Below, piece after piece: positions 1 to 10,637 of a stretch of 64,000 bases of DNA. Under the pieces are notes generated by a model that saw only the letters and a list, made by a program, of their open reading frames with translations, was not told the DNA's origin and did no database searches. Positions within the stretch are counted from its first letter, which is position 1, and each line of letters begins with the position of its first letter. Location of the stretch: contig MU004231.1 of NCBI GenBank assembly GCA_010405405.1, positions 3,956,884-4,020,883 of the forward strand. The letters run 5' to 3'. Origin of the DNA: Microthyrium microscopicum. Lineage: Eukaryota > Ascomycota > Dothideomycetes > Microthyriales > Microthyriaceae. The translations under genes and the position numbers were made by a program.

Positions 1-1923
1 TGAAGATCGCTCAAGAGCAGATTTGGGAGCAGGAGGTATTCGTGCTGGCGGCTTCTTGCGTGGACTTGTCATTCGAAAAGGTTCTGATGCTGTGCCCTTG
101 TCTGGTGATAGTAAAGACAATGTCCGAGTATGCTTTGAACCACTGAAAACTTTTCGACCGGAGGATCGTACACCTGACATTAAAGATTTCCGTCGTTCCA
201 TTTCTCGCTGCAACCATTGTTGTGAGCCGTCGACATCATCATCAGACACGTCAACGAGAGGAAAGCTGGTGTCTAAAGGCTTGAGTTGAAGTCCTCTCCG
301 TGATTCCTGTCGCTTTTTGTACATTTCTTGGCTCGCCCAGCGCTTCTTGAGTTTGTTTAGCTCTTGTTCAGCGCGACGAAGTTCTTCTGTGAGCTCCAGA
401 ACGCGTCGTTCTTGATGAGCCAGTACCGTCAAGAAGTTGCCCTCCGTCGGAGCAGCAAGAACTTCTGGTGAAAGTATTGGACTCGCGTGCCATGAAGGAG
501 GTCGAGAAGGACGGTTCGTGGCAGGCTGAATAGGAAAGTTGAGGGACAATCGTTTTGAAAGACGATCGGTGGAAAAATTGGCTGGCTCTCGAGTTGGAGA
601 TGTGATAAAGTCGTCGTTTGTAAGAGTAGCTGATGAAGGAGCATTGAAGGTAAGGGGAGAATCGCCTATCCGTTCCAATGGTATTGGGTGAATAGGACTA
701 TTGGGGCCTCCAGCATTCAGTATGTCGTCAACGCTGACGGGATGAGTGAGAGTTAGCCGTCGGGGAGAGGTCCGCCGGGACCAGATGCTTTCGTCGGTCA
801 TGACGTCTCTGAGTTCCTCGTCTTGTAGCTCGTCGCGTTCGTCGTCCGCAAGCTCAGCGGCAGTAGGTGTGCGCACCAGCTCCCGTCTCTGGCGTCGACG
901 ACCTCCTCTGAAGAAATCGGGACTTGATAAAGACTGAATTTGCGTATCGGTCAAAAAGTCATGATTATTTTGGGTAAGGGAATGGACAGGAGTGGTGAAA
1001 TTGTTTTGCGTGGTGTTGTTTGGGCCAGCCGTCAATAGTAATCTCTCGTTATGAGGCTCGCAGCCATCCCCTGTCGTTGCTTCTATTGAGCGCGGCTCAC
1101 GGACGAATAGAACCACTGCGCGCAGGGATGCCCCTAGTTGCGAAAGAGCAGCTAGTGGCGGCAAACGAGAGCAGGTAGCAACCAGTTGAGCCAATGAGGT
1201 GCGCAAACACACGAGGTAAACTCGTGTCTGTGGGAGAATTAGACGCGCCACGCAATAGCAGCCGAGGCAGCTAAATGTCGCGACTCCCAATCCAATGCCC
1301 AGTCCAAGACTCGAGACAAAAAGTCTGTTGCGTGCAAGAGCTTGCGAATCGACATTGTTGAGCATGAGCGATGAAGCTGCGGAAGCCAGTTTGGAAGGTT
1401 GAGAGAGACTGGCCCAAGGCATGCGAAGCATCAAGGCTAGCCGTTGGCGCACATTTGTTGATGCGAATGTGGCAGCGAAGGTTTCGCTGGTGATTTTCCG
1501 GAATGAAAGAGACAGTGATGGTGTTTTACTTTGCTGAGCACCTGCTCCAGCTTGAGTGAGATAGGAAGTTGTTGTAAGGCTGAAGGAGGGTAGGAATGCA
1601 GATTCTGAGCTGGTGGAGGCAATTGACAATATTGACAATCGATTATCTAGCCTTGTTTGTTGGTCTGCAGGTAAAGGGGGATCAGTGAGAGTGAGGGGCG
1701 TTGCCTGGGCGAGCAAACGTAAATTGTCCGCGAATTCTTGTGTTGATCTTTTGCTGAAATTCTCGTCGCCTGGATCTTGATGTTGAGAGGTAGATGGTTG
1801 AAATGATGATGCATGCTGCGGGGGTTGTCTTTCCTTTGTCTCTTCATTTTGTCTGAGATCTCGACTTCTCGAGGTCACTTCATCCTCTTTTTCAGCCTCT
1901 TCTGACATGGGATCGCGCCCCAT
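1..1923 (-). CDS. DUF4048-type hypothetical protein (partial, runs off left edge)
   Basis: A single minus-strand frame stays open for 641 codons from the ATG at 1923 to the window edge, so the C-terminus is missing. An in-frame TGA lies just upstream at 1939-1941, and a second ATG follows five codons into the frame. The protein is Ser/Thr/Pro-rich. One hydrophobic stretch near residues 190-230 (GLGIGLGVATFSCLGCYC) could be a membrane segment or an unrecognised in-frame intron. Further on come KRLSLNFPIQ and a charged helix with LTVLAHQERRVLELTEELRR then LNKLKKRWASQE, the wording I associate with the fungal DUF4048 family. Next follows a basic, serine-rich tail. Function is unknown. The frame is certain; the family name is from memory and less sure. 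Confidence 0.6.
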   Translation of the reverse strand, partial: MGRDPMSEEAEKEDEVTSRSRDLRQNEETKERQPPQHASSFQPSTSQHQDPGDENFSKRSTQEFADNLRLLAQATPLTLTDPPLPADQQTRLDNRLSILSIASTSSESAFLPSFSLTTTSYLTQAGAGAQQSKTPSLSLSFRKITSETFAATFASTNVRQRLALMLRMPWASLSQPSKLASAASSLMLNNVDSQALARNRLFVSSLGLGIGLGVATFSCLGCYCVARLILPQTRVYLVCLRTSLAQLVATCSRLPPLAALSQLGASLRAVVLFVREPRSIEATTGDGCEPHNERLLLTAGPNNTTQNNFTTPVHSLTQNNHDFLTDTQIQSLSSPDFFRGGRRRQRRELVRTPTAAELADDERDELQDEELRDVMTDESIWSRRTSPRRLTLTHPVSVDDILNAGGPNSPIHPIPLERIGDSPLTFNAPSSATLTNDDFITSPTREPANFSTDRLSKRLSLNFPIQPATNRPSRPPSWHASPILSPEVLAAPTEGNFLTVLAHQERRVLELTEELRRAEQELNKLKKRWASQEMYKKRQESRRGLQLKPLDTSFPLVDVSDDDVDGSQQWLQREMERRKSLMSGVRSSGRKVFSGSKHTRTLSLLSPDKGTASEPFRMTSPRKKPPARIPPAPKSALERSS

Positions 1924-1941
1924 TTTTTTATTTTCCCCTCA

Positions 1942-3547
1942 ACACCACCTCTCAGTCGTCCGCTTCTCGATGTGTCGTACAATGGAGGCTGTATTGCCTG
2001 GTTGAGTAACCAGCAGTCCCTGTCCAGGCTGTCCGATTCTTCTCGTTTTCTACAGTCATCCATCAAATCAACCTTCTCGCTTTTCACTTTTGACCAGCTC
2101 CCTTGCCCCTGTTTGCGTTGTCGTGTCGCGTCAATCGGATGTTGGATGTTTGATTTGGTTGTCTGGTCGTTGGCTCGTTGCACTGTAGGGAAAGTCCAGT
2201 CGCACCAGGCGATTTCTCAACAGTATATCCTTCCAATTGCGCTGTTCGATGCTTCCAGGTTTCCCGCCTTTTGGTGAAGTAGTTGCAATGTACAAGATCC
2301 AATTGAGTTGTTGTGTCTCGCCAACCATGCCAATCGTTCTTGCGGGTCTCCTTTTCCTTTTCCAAAATCTTCTTTCATTCCAAACAGGCAATCGTAGATC
2401 GTACGGTATGTCACTCTCTCCATCGGCGGAGACCGCCAGCTTTACAAAGGTAGTCTTTGAAAATTCCCCTGTACATTCCGCAAGGATTGAGCTGTGCAAA
2501 TAAACTGGTCTTCATATAATAACTAATATACTATCCACTCAATTGGCTCTGCAAACAAACTATCCCTGCCCTTCTAGCTTTCGGCCGGTCTTCCTTTGGT
2601 CTGTTTCTCCCGGCGCAAACTCCCAAAGTTAACTGGTTCCGTTTGGCCTGCCATCATATGTACCGCTCTTCTCCCCAAATGCAGTAGAGTTGACCAGAGG
2701 GTTACTTTGCCTCATGCCATTTCCGCGAACCGAGAAACTGCTTTATACTTGCTATCCTTACTCCATAAGGTCGCGGTCCGCAATCCGGGGGTGCGCATGG
2801 TTCTCCAAAGTATTTCATTACTTGCTGAGCCGCTATTCGAGTCATTAGTCTAGAATAATCTCCGCCGTTGAATCGTAGTTTTACCGATCAAAGTTATTTC
2901 ATTGACCAATTGCATCGAGAAAAATTGTTCCTCACATGTACTTTGTAAAGTATTTGCCTGCTGAAAGTCCAAATTGACTATGCCACGTTACTCCATAGTA
3001 TCACAGACCCTTGAAATATATTGATCTGCTATAGGGTACGGACGAGAGAAATGAACCTACACGTGGATGTCTTCAAAGCTACTCTAGGCAATGAGGCACA
3101 GCATGTCATAGGGCAGTTCTACAACAATCTTTTGCATGGTGGCAGCGACTATCAATGATTCGAGGCTGTGAAAAAGCGTCACTGGGAGATCAGATCCATG
3201 ATTGGATGCAGATATTTATCAAGTCTTGCGCAGATCAAAACTCATAAATGTCACGATATGGATGATTTAAGCGCGCACGCTGGAGAAGGAACGACTTTAG
3301 TGTGAGGCAATTCTAAAGTCGATTCAATCATATAATACATTCCAGCCGCATCGTGGCTCCTTCGCCAAGGCCACTTCAGATGTCAAAATAGAAACAGTAA
3401 CATGAACTCAATATACATGATCTGTCGACATGTGTTAAGCATTGACCTACTCCGACCCAATAGTTCGTGCGACCTGTCAGTCTCAAGCTCGTGGTTCTTT
3501 CTTCATACTACAGATATGTGCGTAACTCTTCGCTACAGCTCCAGTGC
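1942..3547. other. intergenic, no gene seen
   Basis: This stretch lies between the 5' end of the DUF4048-type gene and the 3' end of the PDI gene. Several short frames overlap one another on both strands, but none has a recognisable domain, splice pattern or signal peptide. It probably holds the promoter and leader of the left gene and the 3' UTR of the PDI gene. Confidence 0.5.
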
Positions 3548-4685
3548 TTATAGCTCGCTCTTCTCGTCACTTGCACCACCAAGCTTAGTGCCCTTGAACT
3601 TTTGAAGAATGTTGATGCGGCTGGTGAAATCATCAAGCTTTTCAGGAGCAGTCTTGCCCTTCTTGATAATTCCAGTCAAACGAGCCAACTCCTTCTCAAC
3701 ATACGCAGAGTTTTCGCCAACCTTGTTCGCAACCTTGACATAGTATTCAGCGTACTTGCCCTTCTCAGATTTGGCGGCAGCAACTACATCGTCGTATGTG
3801 CTGCTGCCAGCATCGAGGATCTTCTGGATGGCAGAGTCGATTGTGGAGATGGTACCAGCGAGGATGTTGAGTCCACCACCTGGTGCGCGGAATGTGCCTG
3901 CTTCCTTATTGACGAATTCGATGAGGTCGGATTCGCTTCGTCCGCCGTTATAGGGTGATGGGTTGGTCTTGCCGGCGGCGAACCATTTGAGGGTTGGGAA
4001 TCCGGTGATTCCTTGTTCTTCGGCGATCTTCTTGGAGTCTGGCGACTCGGCGTCAACCTTGGCGATGACGACTGATGGCTCGTTGGCAAAGTCGATGGCT
4101 AGTTGTTCCCAGGTAGGCGCAAGCGATTTGCAGTCTAGAAACCATTAGCATATGCAGCACATAAAGAGGATAATATAACGTACGGCCACACCACGGGGCA
4201 GTGAAAGCAACGAGAACGTTCTTCTCGTTTCCAATCGTCTCGTTGAACGACTTGTCGTTGAGCATCTCAACTTTGCTTGGCGCCTTGCCTGATCGCATCT
4301 TCAAGCCCGTTTTCTCTGTAATAAAGCTGGATAGAGCATCGAGATCTCGGCCACCATTATAGTCCTCAACTTTCTCTCCGTCAAACCATTTTAGTGTTGG
4401 GAAGCCTTGGACGCCATAGCGAGATCCAAGCTCCTTGTGGTTGTCGGCGTCCACCTTGGCGATGGAGACCTTGTTCTTTGCATATTGAAATCCTTGGGCG
4501 AGTTCTTCGTATATAGGTGCGAGATTCTTGCAATGCCCACACCAGGGAGCAAAGAACTCGATGAGTTTTGGTTGTGGTTCGGCGAGGATGGTATCGAAGT
4601 TGTCGGTTGTGAGTTCGAGGACTGCTTCTGCGGCGGCGGTAGCGACGGCAGCAAGGCCGAAGATTAGGGGTATTATTCGTGTCAT
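3548..4685 (-). CDS. tigA: protein disulfide isomerase, ERp38/TigA type
   Basis: Two exons, complement(3548..4134, 4184..4685), give 362 residues; the 49-nt intron (GTACGT...TCTAG) interrupts the second active-site codon series. A signal peptide (about residues 1-19) is followed by two thioredoxin domains. Each has an APWCGHCK active site, around residues 46-53 and again across the splice junction. A helical ERp29-type C-terminal domain follows. This order and length match the fungal TigA/ERp38 class, which forms and shuffles disulfides in the ER lumen. The last residues are DEKSEL, so the retention tetrapeptide reads KSEL rather than HDEL or KDEL. Joining the exons restores frame exactly (1089 nt). 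Symbol by class resemblance, not by search. Confidence 0.9.
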
Positions 4686-5798
4686 AATGGATGTTGGGTA
4701 TGTGAGGACAATTCAGGAGGAATTTGGATGTGGAGAGATGATGGGATGTTGAAGTTGGAGATTTTGAAACTATTTTAAGCCGTCAACGTTTCAACATGCA
4801 CGCGCTTGCCAGTTGCCACTCCGACTTTCACCTGGCCACGTTTCCTTAACAACCTCCTTCCTTCCTTAGAAATCAACCTCAACCTCACTCGGTGATTACT
4901 AAATGTTGAAGGCGCCTTTTCTGATATTTGATCCTTTTGTCTATTTCTAGTTTCGCCATTTATATTCCCTGGTAGCTGTAACAGCAGGTCTGCCCAAACA
5001 AGCTTCGACCGGATGTTAAACAGAGCAGCGATATGAAGGCTAACCGCACAAAGTATCAAGATGGAGTACCCTTTCGTCATGCGTATGTCCGCGCCACTGA
5101 TTATATTTGATGCGCTTTCTCGATCTCATAGGTATATGGCTGAGTCTTACCTCATTTGCATGGCGAAGACCACTTTCCTCTCTACATTTCGTCACTTAGA
5201 TAAACTTACCATGTTTCAACTCGAGACTTACGATTGTTGCTTACGACCAACAGGGGACGTATTCTTAATACGACTATCTCTCTGAATATATAATTTACAA
5301 CAATCCTTACTGTAGCTGAAAAGGAGAAATCTGATGTCTGATATGCGTGTATTCTGCTGGTTGATACATGATATCTGATTGGTCACTTAAGAAGCAACGC
5401 ATTTCTATTGGTCACTTCAATAGCAAGCACTTGTACACCCTAAGCAATTTTCATGTTGCTCGCATGGTTTGTTCTTGAGAGCTTTTCTTTCGAGACTCAG
5501 CTATGTTCGTTCTATCCTCCGCGGAGATTCGTGGTGGTATGAAATATCTTTAGGTACAGAAACGAGAGCCCATTGGTCAATTGCGGCGCAATGGTTCATA
5601 TATCTTGAGCTTCTACTAATGTCAACAATTTTGACTGCCGGGCGGATTGCAGATCTCAGGAGCTTCCAGAGGTATAAAGACTTGGCCATTTCCCTTCAAC
5701 TTGATGTTGTTACTCTTATCACTTCCAACGTCTTCCGTTCTTACCAACTTATCTCCATTCACAGCTATCAACGCAAGCGTCTCTCGCAAATCATCACA
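4686..5798. other. divergent intergenic region
   Basis: This region separates the divergent PDI gene and flavin-reductase-like gene and presumably holds both promoters. The frame of the right-hand gene happens to be open back to 5469, but that part has no family resemblance and I treat it as leader. Confidence 0.5.
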
Positions 5799-6524
5799 AT
5801 GGGATCTATGCCAGAGAACCATCTTACTCCGGAACACGCTACTATCTCCCCAGCAATCCTATACTGGGGTACACCAGTCGTTCTCGTGTCTACCGAAAAT
5901 GAGGATCTCAGCTTCAACATAGCCCCAATATCTTCAGCCTGGTGGCTCGGAAATCGCTGTATGCTCGGCTTGCTATCTGTCTCTCACACCACCAAGAACC
6001 TCCTCCGGACCAAACAATGCGTCCTCAACCTCCCATCAGACGATATGACAGACAAAGTCAACGCACTGGCACGAACCACTGGCTCGAAAGAGATCCTGAC
6101 TGCGACAGCGATTGAACCACTCTATTACTTCAAGAAGTCAAACGGATATCAATATGTTAAGGACAAATTTAGTCATGCAAATTTGACGCCGGTGAAGTCA
6201 GACATAGTGAGGCCGGCTAGAGCTATGGAATGTCCTGTGCAGATGGAGGGAGAGCTTGTTGGGGTGCATGAGATGATGCAAGACGTCGAAGGAGAAGTCC
6301 TTTTCGCGATGGAGATCAAAGTGTTGAGGACTCACGTTCATGAAAACATCAGGAAATCTGGGACCAAAAATCGAATCGATACTGATAAGTGGCGTCCTAT
6401 GATTATGAGCTTTTCAGAGCTCTATGGATTGAAGGCGAAGAAGGCGGACGAGTCAGAGCTAGCAGAGATGGAAGAGGAAGCGTATAGGGGCTTCTCAAAT
6501 CCGGCTGAAGTCGATTTGATGTAA
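5799..6524 (+). CDS. flavin reductase-like FMN-binding protein
   Basis: Intronless, 241 residues. I chose the ATG at 5799 (context CACAATGG) although the frame is open for 110 codons upstream, because similarity to the split-barrel flavin reductase fold starts just after it: ISPAILYWGTPVVLVSTENE, then SFNIAPISSAWWLGNRCMLG and KNLLRTKQCVLNLPS. Relatives bind FMN and either reduce free flavin or act as small flavoproteins of unknown substrate. The C-terminus is charged (ESELAEMEEE). No signal peptide or membrane segment is present, so it is probably cytosolic. Substrate cannot be inferred. Confidence 0.8.
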   Translation: MGSMPENHLTPEHATISPAILYWGTPVVLVSTENEDLSFNIAPISSAWWLGNRCMLGLLSVSHTTKNLLRTKQCVLNLPSDDMTDKVNALARTTGSKEILTATAIEPLYYFKKSNGYQYVKDKFSHANLTPVKSDIVRPARAMECPVQMEGELVGVHEMMQDVEGEVLFAMEIKVLRTHVHENIRKSGTKNRIDTDKWRPMIMSFSELYGLKAKKADESELAEMEEEAYRGFSNPAEVDLM

Positions 6525-7213
6525 TGAAAGTGTACTTGCAGGAAAAAATGTAGAATTTGGCATTCAAACTGACAAGCTTTCTTCGAGCTGGCGATATTGG
6601 ATATATACAACACTCTAGAAACTGACACTTCAGTGTACACTGTCACAAGATTCACAAGGACAGAACAAGAATAAGTGCACTATTTCAAAAATTGAAAAGG
6701 ACTTGCTTGCTCAGAAGGCTAAACAAACTCAACTTTCAGACTCATGGCTCTCTGCAGAGAAGGGACAGCAGGTTCATGCCATCGTGCAATAACAATCGCA
6801 GGCGCTCATTACCAAATCTGGACCAGAAGCACTGCTTGGAGCTCTCGGTTGCCTCAGAAACTACCATCATATAACTTAGTCTAGTCGTAGGTCATCGCGT
6901 ACTGAAATGCGAAAGTCAACACGGGGTACACTCTGTCTGACATGATCTTTTCTCTATTGAAGTTCTTGAAGCCTATGTGAAGTTGTGACTGCCGGCATTC
7001 GAGCATTGAAGTACTCACAACGACCTCAAGCATACACAAGATCGGCACTAATGTGGCGCTTGTTAAGCGTTTTAGCCTTTACTCTGAAGGACGAATAGCC
7101 AATTATTTGAATATAAACCCGCCAACCACGCCAGCTTCCAGCCTCGTTACCCTTTTCATCCAACCACTCAACGGCGATTGGCGTCTGACCGGCCCGCACC
7201 TTGGGGAGTCGGG
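6525..7213. other. intergenic, left flank of the transposon
   Basis: No convincing gene. A short minus-strand frame (7026-7220, ending in SADLVYA) abuts the transposon insertion point and is discussed under findings. The last bases before the element are one copy of the 9-bp target duplication. Confidence 0.45.
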
Positions 7214-7222
7214 TTCTCATTC

Positions 7223-7297
7223 GGCGATTGTTAAGTGGCCTCAGCTAATTCTGAGGTGGCCCCAGAAGGATCTTAGGTGGCCTTAGCCGCCGTTATC
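7223..7297 (+). repeat. left terminal inverted repeat of the MULE
   Basis: Seventy-five bases matching the reverse complement of 10287-10361 with one mismatch (T here, C at the right end, in a CA-to-TA context). It contains three of the four left-end copies of a GTGGCC word; the fourth lies just inside, at 7336-7343. Confidence 0.92.
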
Positions 7298-7503
7298 TAA
7301 ACGATTATCCACCAATCCTGTATCGATCTAACCTTAAGTGGCCTTAGTCTAACCTAATATAGTAACATCTTGAAAAATAAAAATAGATTACTGCTAAGCC
7401 TTACTTCTAACTTTACATCTAACTTTATATCCTTAATTACCATTACTACTACTATAACTACTACTTCTTTATAATATAATTACTTAACTACGAACTAACC
7501 AAA

Positions 7504-10064
7504 ATGGACCAATTTAACGTTCCTTATATCCCTAACCTTCCCTCTACTAGCGTTATTTATCCTACTTGGTAGGAAGGCCTTGACGCTATCTACGCCTATA
7601 GCGAAATCTACGGATATTGTGTTAAACGAAAGCGTAGTTCTTCCTCTGAATTGAACCCTAATAACGTGTATGTTTGGTGTACTAAAGCTGGCGAACTTTC
7701 TTACCGTGGAGATACCTTTTGTAATATTAAAAGCGTAAGAGCTCATTGCCCTTATAACTGTTGAATTACACGAAGTAAGAATAAAGCTCTTTTAGGATGG
7801 ATTATTAATTATTAAGGCACCTATTATGACTATCCTGCAGTACAAACAGACACTACTTACGCTACTATTTGATCGTAGGCTTAGGAAGCTCTAGGAATCT
7901 ACGACGAAGTTACTACTTTGTCTTTAAATAAGAGGACGTTATTAAGCAAGATAATGGCAACCCTTTAGCGCAAATATCCTGACCTTGTAATCATTATTTA
8001 GGACATCTACAACATAAGAAGCCTTAACAAGATAATTCGACTTGCTAGACGCACCTTAATTGATGTTATAGTAGCTGAATTATGCACGTACCCTAAATTT
8101 ATATATAAAATCTAAGTACGCCAAAATAAGCTCGTGAGCCTGTTATTGGTATCTAAATAGTCCATCAAGCTTTATTAAACTCATCCTGATATCTTACTCT
8201 TTAATTCAATATACTAAACTAACGAATATAAGATGCTAATGTTCTACATCGGTATAGCGATGGTAATAAATAAATACTTTAGCATGGCGTTTGTATATAT
8301 AACGGGTAAAGATAAAGTATAATATTAGTAGGCGCTAGAAGCGTTTAACGAGAAGGTTCAACTAGGAATTCCTCTCCTAAATGTCGTCCTTATAGACCAC
8401 TGCCTGGCGCTGAAGAACGCCCTTATGACGTTAATTCCTAGTCCTTAATTAATATGCTAATACTACTATAAAGAGGCTATTCGTCTTCATATTAAGACAT
8501 GTTGGAATCGTCTTTGGTATCTTAAGGATCCTGTAGGAAGGGCTATCGCTACGTAGACTTAGGAATTAGCCTATGAGCTATAGTTAAAGGTAGCCAAAAT
8601 CCCCCTACTATTAGAGTTAATTTACTAATAAATTTGCAGGTTCTTTACGCTTTAATAGAGCCTAAACTAGACGCCGCGTAGGAATATCTCAATACTACAT
8701 TAAAAGTGGACGGTAAAGGTCTCCGCTTTATATTATATCTTAAGAAGACCTAGATACCGTGGAAATATTAACTCTATAACGCCTACATCTTTAGAGTCCG
8801 CTATTTAGGTATAAAAATAATCTCTTTGCTAGAAGGATTACATAATGCTATTAAAGAATAGATTTAAAAGAATAGTAATCTTCTCTCTATCCTAGATGCT
8901 TTAGAGGACGCTATTAAGGCTTAACATAAACGACTAAAAGATACTATAGGCTATGAGGCTAAATACGCGCTATATAATCTACTACTATGGTATCTTCCTA
9001 TTATGTTAAGAATATTCTACTACTTCGTTAGTAACTACGCTCTAGATTTAATAAAGAAGCAATATCTTAAGTATAAAAACGAGGAATCTAGATAAGTCGA
9101 ACGTATAGAGTGCTCTTTAACCTTTACTACTACTATAGGGTTACTATATAGTTACACTATTAGGCTAAAGCTTGCTAAAGACCCCTATTGGGTTCTTAAT
9201 AAGGCTAACATTAATCCTTACTAGTTTTACGATTAATTTAAGTCTAGTAGAGGGTTAAATCGTTCTCCACAATATTCTATTAGTTAAGATCTACCGCCTA
9301 AAGCTACGCTAGGAATTTAGCCTTTAGATATTGTTTGTAGTAGTAGACGTTCTTAAGTATCTTAGCCTAGCGCTTAGCCTGATTGACGCCTATAGGCTTT
9401 AATAGGTCGAATACTATCTTATACTAAGCTTTAGCCTGTTCTATCGCTAGTGATGGTTGATGCGGCGGCTATAGTAGCTACGGCGTCTTAAGAATTCATT
9501 AATATTAAAGATTTAGATGCTAAAGTTATATAGACTCGCGCTATAGAGCGGTAGCTACTACTAGAAGCTGTAGAAGTAATAGATCTTACAGAATTAGGCC
9601 CTTCTTTACGACTTTAGCTAGATTTAAGCCCGTGACCTTCTCTAGCTAAACGCTAACGCCAAAACACTACCCTTCCTGTTTGACCTTTACCTAAACGAGT
9701 AGCAAGTAAACGTGCTGTGGCTTCGTTAAAGAAGGTGCTTTAGATCAAAGTAGACTATTAGGCTACGCGGATTTAGGAGCTAGAACGCTATTAGGCTAAG
9801 CGAGAGCGCTATTAGGCTAATTTTAAAGAACGTCTTGCTAGAGCTGAAGCTGTAGCTATGGAGGCCTAAATTATGGCTTTAATAGCTACTACTACCCTTA
9901 AGATAACGACCTATGAAGGAATTACTACTGCTATAACTACTCGCGCGCTAATTTAACTAACTAGAGGCTCAAATAAGAGAGGAAAGAGGCCTATTTGGCG
10001 GCATCTAGGTGGACGTTCTTGAAGATAGTTTAATACTAAGAATCCACGTAAAGATTGCATATAA
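7504..10064 (+). pseudogene. MULE transposase pseudogene
   Basis: From ATG 7504 a MULE transposase can be followed through about fifty in-frame stops, nearly all explicable as C-to-T or G-to-A changes of Gln, Trp or Arg codons. A Cys/His-containing N-terminal part (VWCTKAGELSYRGD) precedes the catalytic core. The core shows IYxTNEYKMLMFYIGIA, FSMAFVYITGKD and VVLIDHCLALKNALMTLIP, where the second catalytic Asp survives. The first reads FNSIY where family members have DxTY, so Asp appears changed to Asn. The frame changes once, at 8590-8639, which looks like a 50-nt intron (ACTAAT branch site, TTTGCAG end) rather than damage. The C-terminal part is Lys/Arg-rich. The end is uncertain, between 10022 and 10064. 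Confidence 0.85.
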
Positions 10065-10286
10065 ATTGGCTACGAAATACGCATATTATCTTTAGTAGTA
10101 GCTAGTAGGTCTAAATCTCTCTAGGGGCCTAATTTGGGTGCAAAATTAGTGTTTTTAAAGTTAATAATCTGTACGCGCCCTTTAGGCGTTAACATAATAT
10201 AATAACCTGATTTTGAGCAATATTTAACCACCGCTGGGGCCACCTTAGATCCACAGTTGATTTCCTATTTGGGTTTAGATCCATTG

Positions 10287-10361
10287 GATAACGGCGGCTG
10301 AGGCCACCTAAGATCCTTCTGGGGCCACCTCAGAATTAGCTGAGGCCACTTAACAATCGCC
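10287..10361 (-). repeat. right terminal inverted repeat of the MULE
   Basis: Mate of the 7223-7297 repeat, 74 of 75 bases identical in inverted orientation. A further GGCCACCTT copy lies inside the element at 10238-10246. The second TTCTCATTC target copy follows immediately. Confidence 0.92.
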
Positions 10362-10637
10362 TTCTCATTCCTATCGCGCTACTGCATATTTGTCTCTCGA
10401 TCAGCAGCGCCGCTCAGTCCAATTTGTCGAAAAGTACAGCTGCTTTGCGCTATTTTGTTGCTTGCACAGTGCATAAGGACCTGACTTGAAAGTATCCTAC
10501 CATGTTCTTTCTACGAAGTTCTTCATGATCTTGCTAAAAGCGACTGCTCGGCTGCTTTCAGGTAAGCCCATGGAGGAGTCCGTAGCTTTTCGTCGATCAA
10601 ATTTGTGCTGAGACAGCATTAAACTTCTACTCAGACC

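Larger units (their letters stand above)
7223..10361 (+). mobile_element. Mutator-like (MULE) DNA transposon, 3139 bp, inactive
   Basis: The element is bounded by 75-bp terminal inverted repeats beginning GGCGATTGTTAAG, which differ at one base. It is flanked by identical 9-bp direct repeats TTCTCATTC (7214-7222 and 10362-10370). Long inverted repeats plus a 9-bp target duplication are the hallmark of the Mutator superfamily, and the interior encodes a decayed MULE transposase. The interior is AT-rich, visibly poor in CA and TG and rich in TA, and about fifty CAG, CAA or TGG codons of the transposase read as stops. This is the expected outcome of RIP. Near-identical ends and an intact target duplication argue for a fairly recent insertion followed by mutation rather than very old decay. 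Confidence 0.9.

Noticed and set aside
5469-5798. N-terminal extension of the flavin-reductase-like protein
   Set aside because: Open by chance; family similarity starts at the ATG at 5799, which has a better start context.
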